A DNA stretch of 64,000 nucleotides from Kitasatospora papulosa (GTDB lineage: Bacteria > Actinomycetota > Actinomycetes > Streptomycetales > Streptomycetaceae). A program made the translations under genes and the position numbers. This document shows, in pieces, positions 17,734 to 24,476 of the stretch. The DNA is taken from positions 186,001 through 250,000 of the forward strand of contig NZ_JNYQ01000005.1 of the NCBI RefSeq assembly GCF_000717245.1. Direction: 5' to 3'. Under the pieces are notes generated by a model. The model searched no databases and was not told the origin of the DNA. It saw only the letters and a list, made by a program, of their open reading frames with translations. Every line of letters starts with the position of its first letter. The first letter of the stretch is position 1.

Positions 17734-18905
17734 CCGACAACGCCGAGCTGACCGCCTCCTTCACCGAGCTGTACGGGACCGCCCCCGAAGGAATATGGGC
17801 AGCACCCGGACGGGTGAACCTGATCGGTGAGTACACCGACTTCAACGGCGGCTTCGTCATGCCGCTCGCCCTCCCGCACCACGCCCGCGCCGCCGTCGCC
17901 CGCCGCACGGACGGACAGCTGCGCCTGCACTCCACCGACGTGCCGGGCGGGGTCGTCTCCCTCCGTGTGGACGAGCTCGCCCCGCACTCCGGCCACGGCT
18001 GGGCCGCCTACCCGGCAGGTGTCGTCTGGGCGCTCCGCGAGGCCGGCCACCAGGTCACCGGCGCGGACATCCAGCTCACCTCCACCGTGCCCGTCGGCGC
18101 CGGCCTCTCCTCCTCGGCCGCCCTGGAGGTCGTCACCGCGCTCGCCCTGAACGACCTCTTCGAGCTGGGTCTCGGTGCCCAGGAGGTCGCCGTGCTCGCC
18201 CAGCGCGCGGAGAACGACTTCGTCGGCGTGCCCTGCGGTGTCATGGACCAGATGGCGTCGGCGTGCTGCACCGAGGGCCACGCGCTGTACCTCGACACCC
18301 GCGACCTCACCCAGCGCCAGGTCCCCTTCGACCTCGCCGCGCACGGGCTGCAGCTGCTCGTCGTCGACACCCGCGTCAAGCACGCCCTCGGCGACGGCGC
18401 GTACGCCGAGCGCCGGGCCGGCTGCGAGGCCGGAGCCCGGGCCCTCGGCATCGACATGCTGCGCGACCTCCCGTACGAGGACCTCGGCACCGCGCTGGAG
18501 ACCCTCGCGGCGGCCGGCGAGGACGAGTCGGTCGTGCGCTACGTCCGCCACGTGGTGAGCGACAACCACCGTGTGGAACAGGTCATCGCGCTGCTCGACG
18601 CCGGCGAGGTGCGCGCGGCAGGCCCGGTCCTCAACGAGGGCCACGCCTCGCTGCGCGACGATCTGCGGGTCTCGTGCCAGGAACTGGACCTCGTGGTCTC
18701 CGCCGCGAACGCGGCCGGGGCGCTCGGGGCCCGGATGACCGGGGGCGGCTTCGGCGGCTCGGCGATCGTCCTGGTGGAGGAGGCGATGGCCGACACCGTC
18801 GCCAAGGCCGTCACGGAGGCCTTCACCGCGGCCGGGCACGCCGCTCCGGGAGTGTTCCCCGCGGTGCCGTCGGCCGGGGGACGCCGGGTCACTCCAACCG
18901 CTTGA
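17730..18905 (+). CDS. galK: Galactokinase
   Basis: The 391-aa GHMP kinase phosphorylates galactose at C1 and is the first committed enzyme of the Leloir pathway. The galactokinase signature GRVNLIGEYTDFNGGFVMP is at about residues 29-47. The ATP loop VPVGAGLSSSAALE (about residues 121-134) and the C-terminal GGGFGGSAIVLV motif are all present. ATG 17730 overlaps the galE stop (ATGA). The 3' end overlaps the convergent GNAT gene by 17 bases. Confidence 0.95.
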   Translation: MTDNAELTASFTELYGTAPEGIWAAPGRVNLIGEYTDFNGGFVMPLALPHHARAAVARRTDGQLRLHSTDVPGGVVSLRVDELAPHSGHGWAAYPAGVVWALREAGHQVTGADIQLTSTVPVGAGLSSSAALEVVTALALNDLFELGLGAQEVAVLAQRAENDFVGVPCGVMDQMASACCTEGHALYLDTRDLTQRQVPFDLAAHGLQLLVVDTRVKHALGDGAYAERRAGCEAGARALGIDMLRDLPYEDLGTALETLAAAGEDESVVRYVRHVVSDNHRVEQVIALLDAGEVRAAGPVLNEGHASLRDDLRVSCQELDLVVSAANAAGALGARMTGGGFGGSAIVLVEEAMADTVAKAVTEAFTAAGHAAPGVFPAVPSAGGRRVTPTA

Positions 18906-19332
18906 CCAGGATGAACTCCGCGACGCCGGGCGGGTAGTCCTCGACCTCGCCGACCACCTCGTACCCCTGCTTCCGGTAGAAGTCCGGGGCCTGGAAGCCC
19001 CAGGTCTCCAGCCGGGAGCGGGTACAGGCCCGGTCGTCGCGGGCGAGACGCTCCGCCTCGGCGAGGAGCCGTGAGCCGAGGCCGAGCCCGCGGTGGCGGC
19101 CGTCGACCCAGAGCAGGTCCACATGGAGCCAGTAGGCCCAGGTCCGTCCGCTCAGCCCGCCGGCCAGCGCGCCCGCGTCGTCCAGGAGCCAGACGTCCAG
19201 CGGGACTTCGTGCTCGGCGGTGGTGGAGCGCAGGGCACGCAGCTCCGGTGAACCGTCCCAGTTGTCGGCGTGCAGCCGACGGCCCAGCAGAATACGACGT
19301 TCCTTGTCCACTTCGGTCTCAAGACGGAACAT
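18889..19332 (-). CDS. GNAT family N-acetyltransferase
   Basis: The 147-aa protein has the GNAT fold order: a variable N-terminus, beta strands around HVDLLWVDGRHRGLGLGSRLL (the acetyl-CoA pyrophosphate-binding loop, Arg-X-X-Gly-Leu-Gly), then RLETWGFQAPDFYRKQGYEVV, the usual motif B with Tyr and Gly. The acceptor substrate cannot be told. The start at 19332 begins directly with the domain. A GTG-type start 18 bases earlier is possible. The gene converges on galK with a short overlap. Confidence 0.82.
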   Translation of the reverse strand: MFRLETEVDKERRILLGRRLHADNWDGSPELRALRSTTAEHEVPLDVWLLDDAGALAGGLSGRTWAYWLHVDLLWVDGRHRGLGLGSRLLAEAERLARDDRACTRSRLETWGFQAPDFYRKQGYEVVGEVEDYPPGVAEFILVKRLE

Positions 19333-19615
19333 GAACAACACCCTAAACACGTCGGGTGGTCAGTTCCGCGAATCCCCTTCCGGCGCCCACCGCCCCCCGT
19401 ACGCTGATGCTCAGCACCGGTGGGGGCCGGTGTCGTTTCAGGGGACGAGACAGTCGGATGCGACACCCGGGGCGGGTGGCGGCCGGCACACGGCGGCGGC
19501 CGTGCGTCGGCGGTTCACCGGAGGGCTCCGGGTGTCGTGTCCGTCGCGGTCCGTACCCGCCGGGGCCGGCCATGTACGGGGCGCCCCAGGAGTTCACACA
19601 GCATGGGGGGTGTCT

Positions 19616-20410
19616 GTGGCGCGTATCCGGGTTCTGGTGGTCGACGACCACCGCATCTTTGCCGAGTCCCTGGCCGCCGCGCTCGCGGCCGAACCGGACG
19701 TCGACGTGTCCGCGGCGGGCAGTGGTCCCGCCGCGCTGCGGTGTCTGGAGCGTGCGGCCGCCGACGGGCGCCGCTACGACGTGATGCTGGTCGACGCCGA
19801 TCTGGGCGTCCTCGCCCAGGGGGCCACCCGCACCGTCCCCGCGCCGCGCGGGGCGCCGGAGGGTCCGCCGGCATCCGGTGCCGCCGCCGGCCCGGTCGAC
19901 GGCATCTCGCTGGTGGCCGGGGTGCGTTCGGGCCAGCCGCACATCCGGACGGTGGTGCTCGCCGAGCGGGACGACCCACGCAGGGCGGCGGCCGCCCTGC
20001 AGGCCGGGGCGTCGGGCTGGGTGGCCAAGGACTGCTCGCTGCAGCGTCTGCTGACCGTCATACGCGGTGTGCTGCGCGACGAGACCCACCTGCCGGCCGC
20101 CCTGCTGACGGGTGTGCTGCGTGAGCTGACGGCGGCCCGCAAGCACCGCACCGAGAGCGAACAGCTCGTCGAGTCGCTGACGCCCCGCGAGCGTGAGGTC
20201 CTGCGCTGCATGGTGGCGGGTCTGGGCCGCAAGGCGGTCGCGGAGCGGCTCTTCCTGTCCCCGCACACGGTGCGCACGCACATGCAGAACGTGCTGGGGA
20301 AGCTGGGCGTGCACTCGACCCTGGCCGCCGTGGCGCTGGCCCGGCGGGCCGGGGTGGGCCCCGCCTCGCTAACCGGGGACGTTGTCGAACGGGGCGGTCA
20401 GCTGGCGTAG
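19616..20410 (+). CDS. Orphan LuxR/NarL-type response regulator
   Basis: The 264-aa regulator has a receiver domain starting RIRVLVVDDHRIFAESL and a C-terminal LuxR-type helix-turn-helix (LTPREREVLRCMVAGLGRKAV through PHTVRTHMQNVLGKLG). The phospho-acceptor Asp is kept (VMLVDADLG). A Pro/Ala-rich insertion of about 30 residues follows it, before DGISLVAGVRSGQP, which is unusual within a receiver. No histidine kinase is adjacent. GTG 19616 follows GGGGGG by five bases, and GTG 19610 is the alternative. It resembles the other orphan regulator at 12.8-13.5 kb in family and leader. The 3' end overlaps the convergent MarR gene by 42 bases. Confidence 0.82.
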   Translation: MARIRVLVVDDHRIFAESLAAALAAEPDVDVSAAGSGPAALRCLERAAADGRRYDVMLVDADLGVLAQGATRTVPAPRGAPEGPPASGAAAGPVDGISLVAGVRSGQPHIRTVVLAERDDPRRAAAALQAGASGWVAKDCSLQRLLTVIRGVLRDETHLPAALLTGVLRELTAARKHRTESEQLVESLTPREREVLRCMVAGLGRKAVAERLFLSPHTVRTHMQNVLGKLGVHSTLAAVALARRAGVGPASLTGDVVERGGQLA

Positions 20411-20866
20411 CAGTCCGGCGAGTTCGGCCCGCTGCCGGCGGGAGAGCTCGCCCAGGATGGCGCGCTCCTGGTCGAGCAGCCCGGCCAGCGACTGGTCGGC
20501 CTTGTCGCGGCCCAGGTCGGTCAGCCGGACCAGGACACCGCGGCGGTCGTTCGGGTCGGGCAGCCGCTCGACGAGGTTCTTCTTCGTCAGGCGGTCGATA
20601 CGGTTGGTCATCGTGCCCGAGGTGACCAGCGTCTGGGTGAGCAGCTGTCCGGGGGAGAGCTGGTACGGAGCTCCGGCGCGGCGCAGCGACGTCAGGACGT
20701 CGAATTCCCAGGGCTCCAGCTGGTGCTCGGCGAAGGCGATCCTGCGGGCTCTGTCCAGGTGCCGGGCCAGGCGGGAGATGCGGCTCAGGACCTCGAGTGG
20801 TTCCACGTCGAGGTCGGGGCGCTCACGGCGCCATGCAGCGACCAGTCGGTCGACCTCGTCCTCCAT
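20369..20866 (-). CDS. MarR family transcriptional regulator
   Basis: The 165-aa winged-helix repressor has the MarR core: an AFAEHQLEPWEFDVLTSLRR helix, the recognition region SGTMTNRIDRLTKKNLVERL, and the wing PNDRRGVLVRLTDLG. The start at 20866 gives the compact domain, whereas upstream extension would read through the operator region. It is divergent from a methyltransferase gene. Three regularly spaced CTTGANNTCAAG-type sites lie between them, which implies autoregulation and control of the methyltransferase. Confidence 0.88.
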   Translation of the reverse strand: MEDEVDRLVAAWRRERPDLDVEPLEVLSRISRLARHLDRARRIAFAEHQLEPWEFDVLTSLRRAGAPYQLSPGQLLTQTLVTSGTMTNRIDRLTKKNLVERLPDPNDRRGVLVRLTDLGRDKADQSLAGLLDQERAILGELSRRQRAELAGLLRQLTAPFDNVPG

Positions 20867-20887
20867 GTCGATCAGTGTAGAGGGTCC

Positions 20888-20929
20888 CTCGACATGAAGT
20901 CTCTTGAATTCAAGTGTCTTGACATCAAG
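20888..20929. promoter_or_regulatory. Three 12-bp MarR-type operators at 15-bp spacing
   Basis: CTCGACATGAAG (20888-20899), CTTGAATTCAAG (20903-20914, a perfect palindrome) and CTTGACATCAAG (20918-20929) start exactly 15 bases apart. The last overlaps TTGACA (20919-20924), a good -35 for the methyltransferase with GATCCT (20943-20948) as a possible -10. Binding would therefore block that promoter, and probably marR itself. Confidence 0.7.
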
Positions 20930-20954
20930 AGACCTGTTTGGTGATCCTGCCCCC

Positions 20955-21752
20955 ATGACCTCACCGAGCTGGGACCCGCAGCAGTACCTCCGCCACGCCG
21001 ACCACCGCACCCGGCCCTTCCACGACCTCCTGGCCCACATCGGGCCCCTGCCCCACGAGCCGGCCCCGCGCATCGCCGACCTCGGCTGCGGCGCCGGCAA
21101 CGTCACCGCGCTCCTCGGCGACCGCTGGCCCGCCGCCCGCATCACCGGCTACGACAGCTCACCCCGGATGCTCGAACGGGCCCGCACCCACGCCGGCCCC
21201 CTCCTCGACTTCGCCGAGGCCGACGCCGGAACCTGGACACCCACCGAGACGTACGACCTCATCGTCTCCAACGCCCTCCTCCAGTGGGTCCCCGGCCACA
21301 CCGCCCGCTTCCCCCACTGGCTGGACGCCCTCACCCCCGGCGGAACCCTCGCCTTCCAGGTCCCCGGCAACTTCGACGCCCCCAGCCACACCCTCATGCG
21401 GGAACTCGCCGGCTCCCCCCGCTGGCGCGACCGCCTCGCCGGCCTCCTGCGCCACGCGGACGCCGTGCACACCCCGGCGCACTACCTGGAGCAGCTCACC
21501 GCGTCCGGACGCACCGCCGACGTCTGGGAGACCACCTACCTGCACCTCCTGCAGGGCGAGGACCCCGTCCTCGACTGGGTCAAGGGCACCGGCCTGCGCC
21601 CCCTCCTCGACGCCCTCGCCGACGACCCCGAGGCCCGCGACGCCTTCCTCGCCGAGTACCGCGACCTGCTGCGCACCGCCTACCCGGCGGGCCCGCACGG
21701 CACGGTCTTCCCGTTCCGGCGGATCTTCGCCGTCACCCGCACCGCCGGGTGA
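20955..21752 (+). CDS. tam: Trans-aconitate 2-methyltransferase-like SAM methyltransferase
   Basis: The 265-aa class I methyltransferase has the SAM motif I IADLGCGAGNVTALLG (about residues 38-53), the acidic GYDSSPRML, and the post-motif SNALLQWVPGH typical of trans-aconitate methyltransferases. The WDPQQYLRHADHRTRPFHDLL N-terminus also fits that family. The enzyme would methylate trans-aconitate, a spontaneous by-product that inhibits aconitase. ATG 20955 follows the likely -10 by about 6 bases and has no ribosome-binding site, so the mRNA is probably leaderless. The gene is divergent from marR and probably repressed by it. Confidence 0.82.
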   Translation: MTSPSWDPQQYLRHADHRTRPFHDLLAHIGPLPHEPAPRIADLGCGAGNVTALLGDRWPAARITGYDSSPRMLERARTHAGPLLDFAEADAGTWTPTETYDLIVSNALLQWVPGHTARFPHWLDALTPGGTLAFQVPGNFDAPSHTLMRELAGSPRWRDRLAGLLRHADAVHTPAHYLEQLTASGRTADVWETTYLHLLQGEDPVLDWVKGTGLRPLLDALADDPEARDAFLAEYRDLLRTAYPAGPHGTVFPFRRIFAVTRTAG

Positions 21753-21769
21753 CCTCGGCCGCCGTGCGC

Positions 21770-22372
21770 TCAGAGCGCGTCGAGCGCCTCCGGCGAGATG
21801 TCGAGATCGACGGGGAACGGGACTCCGGTCTTCAGCCGGTCGTGATGGATGCCCGTGAGGGCGTACGCCTTGTTCACCGGGTCCAGCTCGTAGACCCGCA
21901 CCACCGGATGCCGGTCGCTCCCGGCCATCTCGACCAGCCAGAAGTTCGGGATGCCCGCCGCGGCGTACTTCTGCGGCTTGGCGTCACGGTCGCGGGCCTC
22001 GGAGTCGGGTGAGACCACCTCGACGGCGAGGAGCACGTCCGCCGCCTCGAAACGGGTCAGCTCCCGCCCGGTGACAGCCTCGGCCCGCACGACGCAGACA
22101 TCCGGCTCGGGCGCGTTGCGCCGGTCGAGGACGACGGTCATCTCGCGACGAGCCTTCAGCTCCGGCGGCGCGCCATGGCGGAGTCCGGTCACCAGGAGGT
22201 CGATCACGGTGCTGTGGAAATCTCGCTGCGGACTCACAAAAACCAGGCTCCCGTCGAGCAATTCCGTGTGCGGCGGGAGATCGGGCAGCGTGAACAGGTC
22301 GTCCACGGTGTATCCGTCCTGCGGGGGCACCGGCCAGCGGCTGCTGTGCCCGGTGATCGGCTCGGCGGTCAT
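21770..22372 (-). CDS. Uma2 family (DUF820) putative restriction endonuclease-like protein
   Basis: The 200-aa protein fits the Uma2/DUF820 family, a PD-(D/E)XK nuclease fold abundant in Streptomyces and cyanobacteria. Visible elements are TVDDLFTLPDLPPHTELLDG near the N-terminus, APEPDVCVVRAE, LAVEVVSPDSEARDRDAKPQKYAAAGIPNFWLVE with the catalytic Glu and Lys, and a C-terminal strand pair. The start at 22372 follows GGGAGGAATC. The biological role of the family is not established. It is transcribed convergently with the methyltransferase and has no partner gene. Confidence 0.85.
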   Translation of the reverse strand: MTAEPITGHSSRWPVPPQDGYTVDDLFTLPDLPPHTELLDGSLVFVSPQRDFHSTVIDLLVTGLRHGAPPELKARREMTVVLDRRNAPEPDVCVVRAEAVTGRELTRFEAADVLLAVEVVSPDSEARDRDAKPQKYAAAGIPNFWLVEMAGSDRHPVVRVYELDPVNKAYALTGIHHDRLKTGVPFPVDLDISPEALDAL

Positions 22373-22475
22373 GATTCCTCCCATGGCCGGGATTCTGGTC
22401 CTGCTCCACCACAGTAGGGTCCGGTCCGCCGCTCCGTCATCACAACGAGTGATCACGCGCGCACCGAGGCCGGGC

Positions 22476-23162
22476 TCAGTTCTTCCGGTGCCCTATCAGC
22501 CGGGGCTTCGACTCCAGGTTCTCCAGCCCGTGCCAGGCCAGATTCACCAGATGGGCGGCGACCTCGGCCTTCTTCGGCTTCCGCACGTCCAGCCACCACT
22601 GGCCGGTCAGCGCCACCATCCCGACCAGGGCCTGCGCGTACAGCGGGGCCAGCTTCGGGTCGAAGCCCCGGGCCTTGAACTCCAGGCCCAGGATGTCCTC
22701 GACCTGCGTGGCGATGTCGCTGATCAGGGACGCGAAGGTACCCGTGGACTGAGCGACCGGGGAGTCACGGACCAGGATCCGGAAACCGTCCGTGTACGTC
22801 TCGATGTAGTCGAGCAGCGCGAACGCCGCCTGCTCCAGCAGCTCACGCGGATGACCCGCGGTGAGCGCCCCCGTCACCAGGTCGAGCAGCTGGCGCATCT
22901 CGCGGTCGACCACGACGGCGTACAGGCCCTCCTTGCCGCCGAAGTGCTCGTACACCACCGGCTTGGAGACCCCGGCGCGCGCCGCGATCTCCTCCACCGA
23001 GGTGCCCTCGAAGCCCTTGTCGGCGAACAGGGTGCGCCCGATGTCCAGGAGCTGCTCGCGGCGCTCCTTACCCGTCATCCGGACCCGCCGGGCCCGTCGG
23101 GTGGGGGCAGACATGCTCTTCTCGCCGCTGGTGCTTCCGTCGGTCGCCACGTCGTCAATCAT
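22476..23162 (-). CDS. TetR family regulator coupled to fatty-acid desaturase
   Basis: The 228-aa TetR-type repressor has its helix-turn-helix at about residues 40-85 (LLDIGRTLFADKGFEGTS through AGVSKPVVYEHFGGKEGLY), and the rest is a helical ligand domain. ATG 23162 overlaps the stop of the desaturase (ATGA), so the genes are coupled. ATG 23114 would also give a full TetR domain. Position and a matching inverted repeat upstream of the desaturase suggest feedback control of desaturation by an acyl ligand. This is inferred, not shown. Confidence 0.85.
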   Translation of the reverse strand: MIDDVATDGSTSGEKSMSAPTRRARRVRMTGKERREQLLDIGRTLFADKGFEGTSVEEIAARAGVSKPVVYEHFGGKEGLYAVVVDREMRQLLDLVTGALTAGHPRELLEQAAFALLDYIETYTDGFRILVRDSPVAQSTGTFASLISDIATQVEDILGLEFKARGFDPKLAPLYAQALVGMVALTGQWWLDVRKPKKAEVAAHLVNLAWHGLENLESKPRLIGHRKN

Positions 23163-24145
23163 GCCGGGTCGACGGCCGCGGGCTTGCGCCGGGAGGCGAT
23201 ACGCGAGGCGTCGGGCCACCGGACGTCGTGGGCCCAGCCCAGCTTCTCGAACCAGCGGATCAGCCGGGCGCTGGAGTCGATCTGTCCCCTCATCACCCCG
23301 TGGCGCGCACTCGTGGGGTCGGCGTGGTGCAGGTTGTGCCAGGACTCGCCGCACGAGAGCACCGCCAGCCACCACACGTTCCCGGACCTGTCGCGGGACT
23401 TGAAGGGCCGCTTCCCGACCGCGTGGCAGATCGAGTTGATCGACCAGGTCACGTGGTGCAGCAGCGCGACACGGACCAGCGAACCCCAGAAGAAGGCGGT
23501 GAACGCCCCCCACCACGACATGGTGACCAGGCCGCCGACCAGCGGGGGGATCGCCAGCGAGAGGATCGTGAGGCCGAGGAAGTGACGCGAGATCGCGCGG
23601 ATGGCCGGGTCCCTGACCAGGTCGGGGGCGTACTTCTGCTGCGGTGTCTGCTCCTCGTTGAACATCCAGCCGATGTGGGCCCACCACAGGCCCTTCATCA
23701 GCGCGGGGAGGTTCTCGCCGAACCGCCAGGGCGAGTGCGGGTCGCCCTCGGCGTCGGAGAACCGGTGGTGCTTGCGGTGGTCGGCCACCCAGCGCACCAG
23801 CGGGCCCTCCACCGCCATCGAGCCGGCGACGGCCAGGGTGAGGCGCAGGGCACGGTTCGCCTTGAAGGAGCCGTGCGTGAAGTAGCGGTGGAAGCCGATC
23901 GTCACGCCGTGGCAGCCCCAGTAGTACATGACCACCAGGAGACCCAGGTCGAGCCAGCTGACACCGCGGCCCCAGGCCAGCGGCACCGCCGCGACCAGGG
24001 CCGCGAACGGCACCACGATGAACAGCAGCAGCGCGATCTGCTCGACCGAGCGCTTCTTGTCGCCGCCCAGCGTGGCCGAGGGGGCCGCTGGGCCGCCGGC
24101 CGGCATGGGCAGGCCGTCGTCGATCACTTCGGGGCTGGTGGGCAT
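23159..24145 (-). CDS. Acyl-CoA / fatty acid desaturase
   Basis: The 328-aa integral membrane di-iron desaturase inserts a double bond in acyl chains, probably delta-9. All three histidine boxes are present: HRYFTH, HRKHH and HNLHH. Four hydrophobic segments occur in the expected places. ATG 24145 opens MPTSPEVIDDG, and earlier starts run into the divergent promoter region. It is the first gene of a two-gene operon with the TetR regulator. A large inverted repeat 50-75 bases upstream is the likely operator. Confidence 0.92.
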   Translation of the reverse strand: MPTSPEVIDDGLPMPAGGPAAPSATLGGDKKRSVEQIALLLFIVVPFAALVAAVPLAWGRGVSWLDLGLLVVMYYWGCHGVTIGFHRYFTHGSFKANRALRLTLAVAGSMAVEGPLVRWVADHRKHHRFSDAEGDPHSPWRFGENLPALMKGLWWAHIGWMFNEEQTPQQKYAPDLVRDPAIRAISRHFLGLTILSLAIPPLVGGLVTMSWWGAFTAFFWGSLVRVALLHHVTWSINSICHAVGKRPFKSRDRSGNVWWLAVLSCGESWHNLHHADPTSARHGVMRGQIDSSARLIRWFEKLGWAHDVRWPDASRIASRRKPAAVDPA

Positions 24146-24476
24146 TGGGGAGTCCCCTGTGAGGTGAGGAAAAATATGACGGTATGAGTGGGCTACGCTT
24201 CCGTAACCTACGGCAACGTAAGTATGGCAGCGAAGAGGCTCACGACACGAGACCACCGCCCCGACAACCCCTGTGCGGCGAGGCCCCCACCCCTCCGGCA
24301 CTCCCGATCCGGCCCACCCCCGCAGGGCAGCGAGCACGCCGGACGGCCGGACACCTATCCTGGGTGCGTCGGACAGCGCGGTCCGCACTCTGCACACCCG
24401 GGGTGCCCCGTCAGCACCGCGAGCGCCCCGGCCTCCCCTGACAGACGTGCTCAACCACTGCAAGGAGCCGCACACT
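24146..24476. other. Divergent promoter region between desaturase and ppc
   Basis: No gene is supported in this 331-base stretch. It holds the desaturase operator (24194-24220), an AT-rich stretch (AAAAATATGACGGTATGA, about 24170-24187) that could supply the desaturase -10, and a possible ppc -10 TATCCT near 24356. AAGGAG (24462-24467) is the ppc ribosome-binding site. Confidence 0.5.
24194..24220. promoter_or_regulatory. Inverted-repeat operator of desaturase operon
   Basis: TACGCTTCCGTA (24194-24205) and TACGGCAACGTA (24209-24220) are inverted repeats with 10 of 12 positions matching around the spacer ACC. The size and spacing fit a TetR-type operator. It lies 49 bases upstream of the desaturase start. 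Confidence 0.6.

Noticed and set aside
24188..24472. Small protein genes between desaturase and ppc
   Set aside because: Frames here are short, overlap the operator or extend ppc artificially, and lack ribosome-binding sites.
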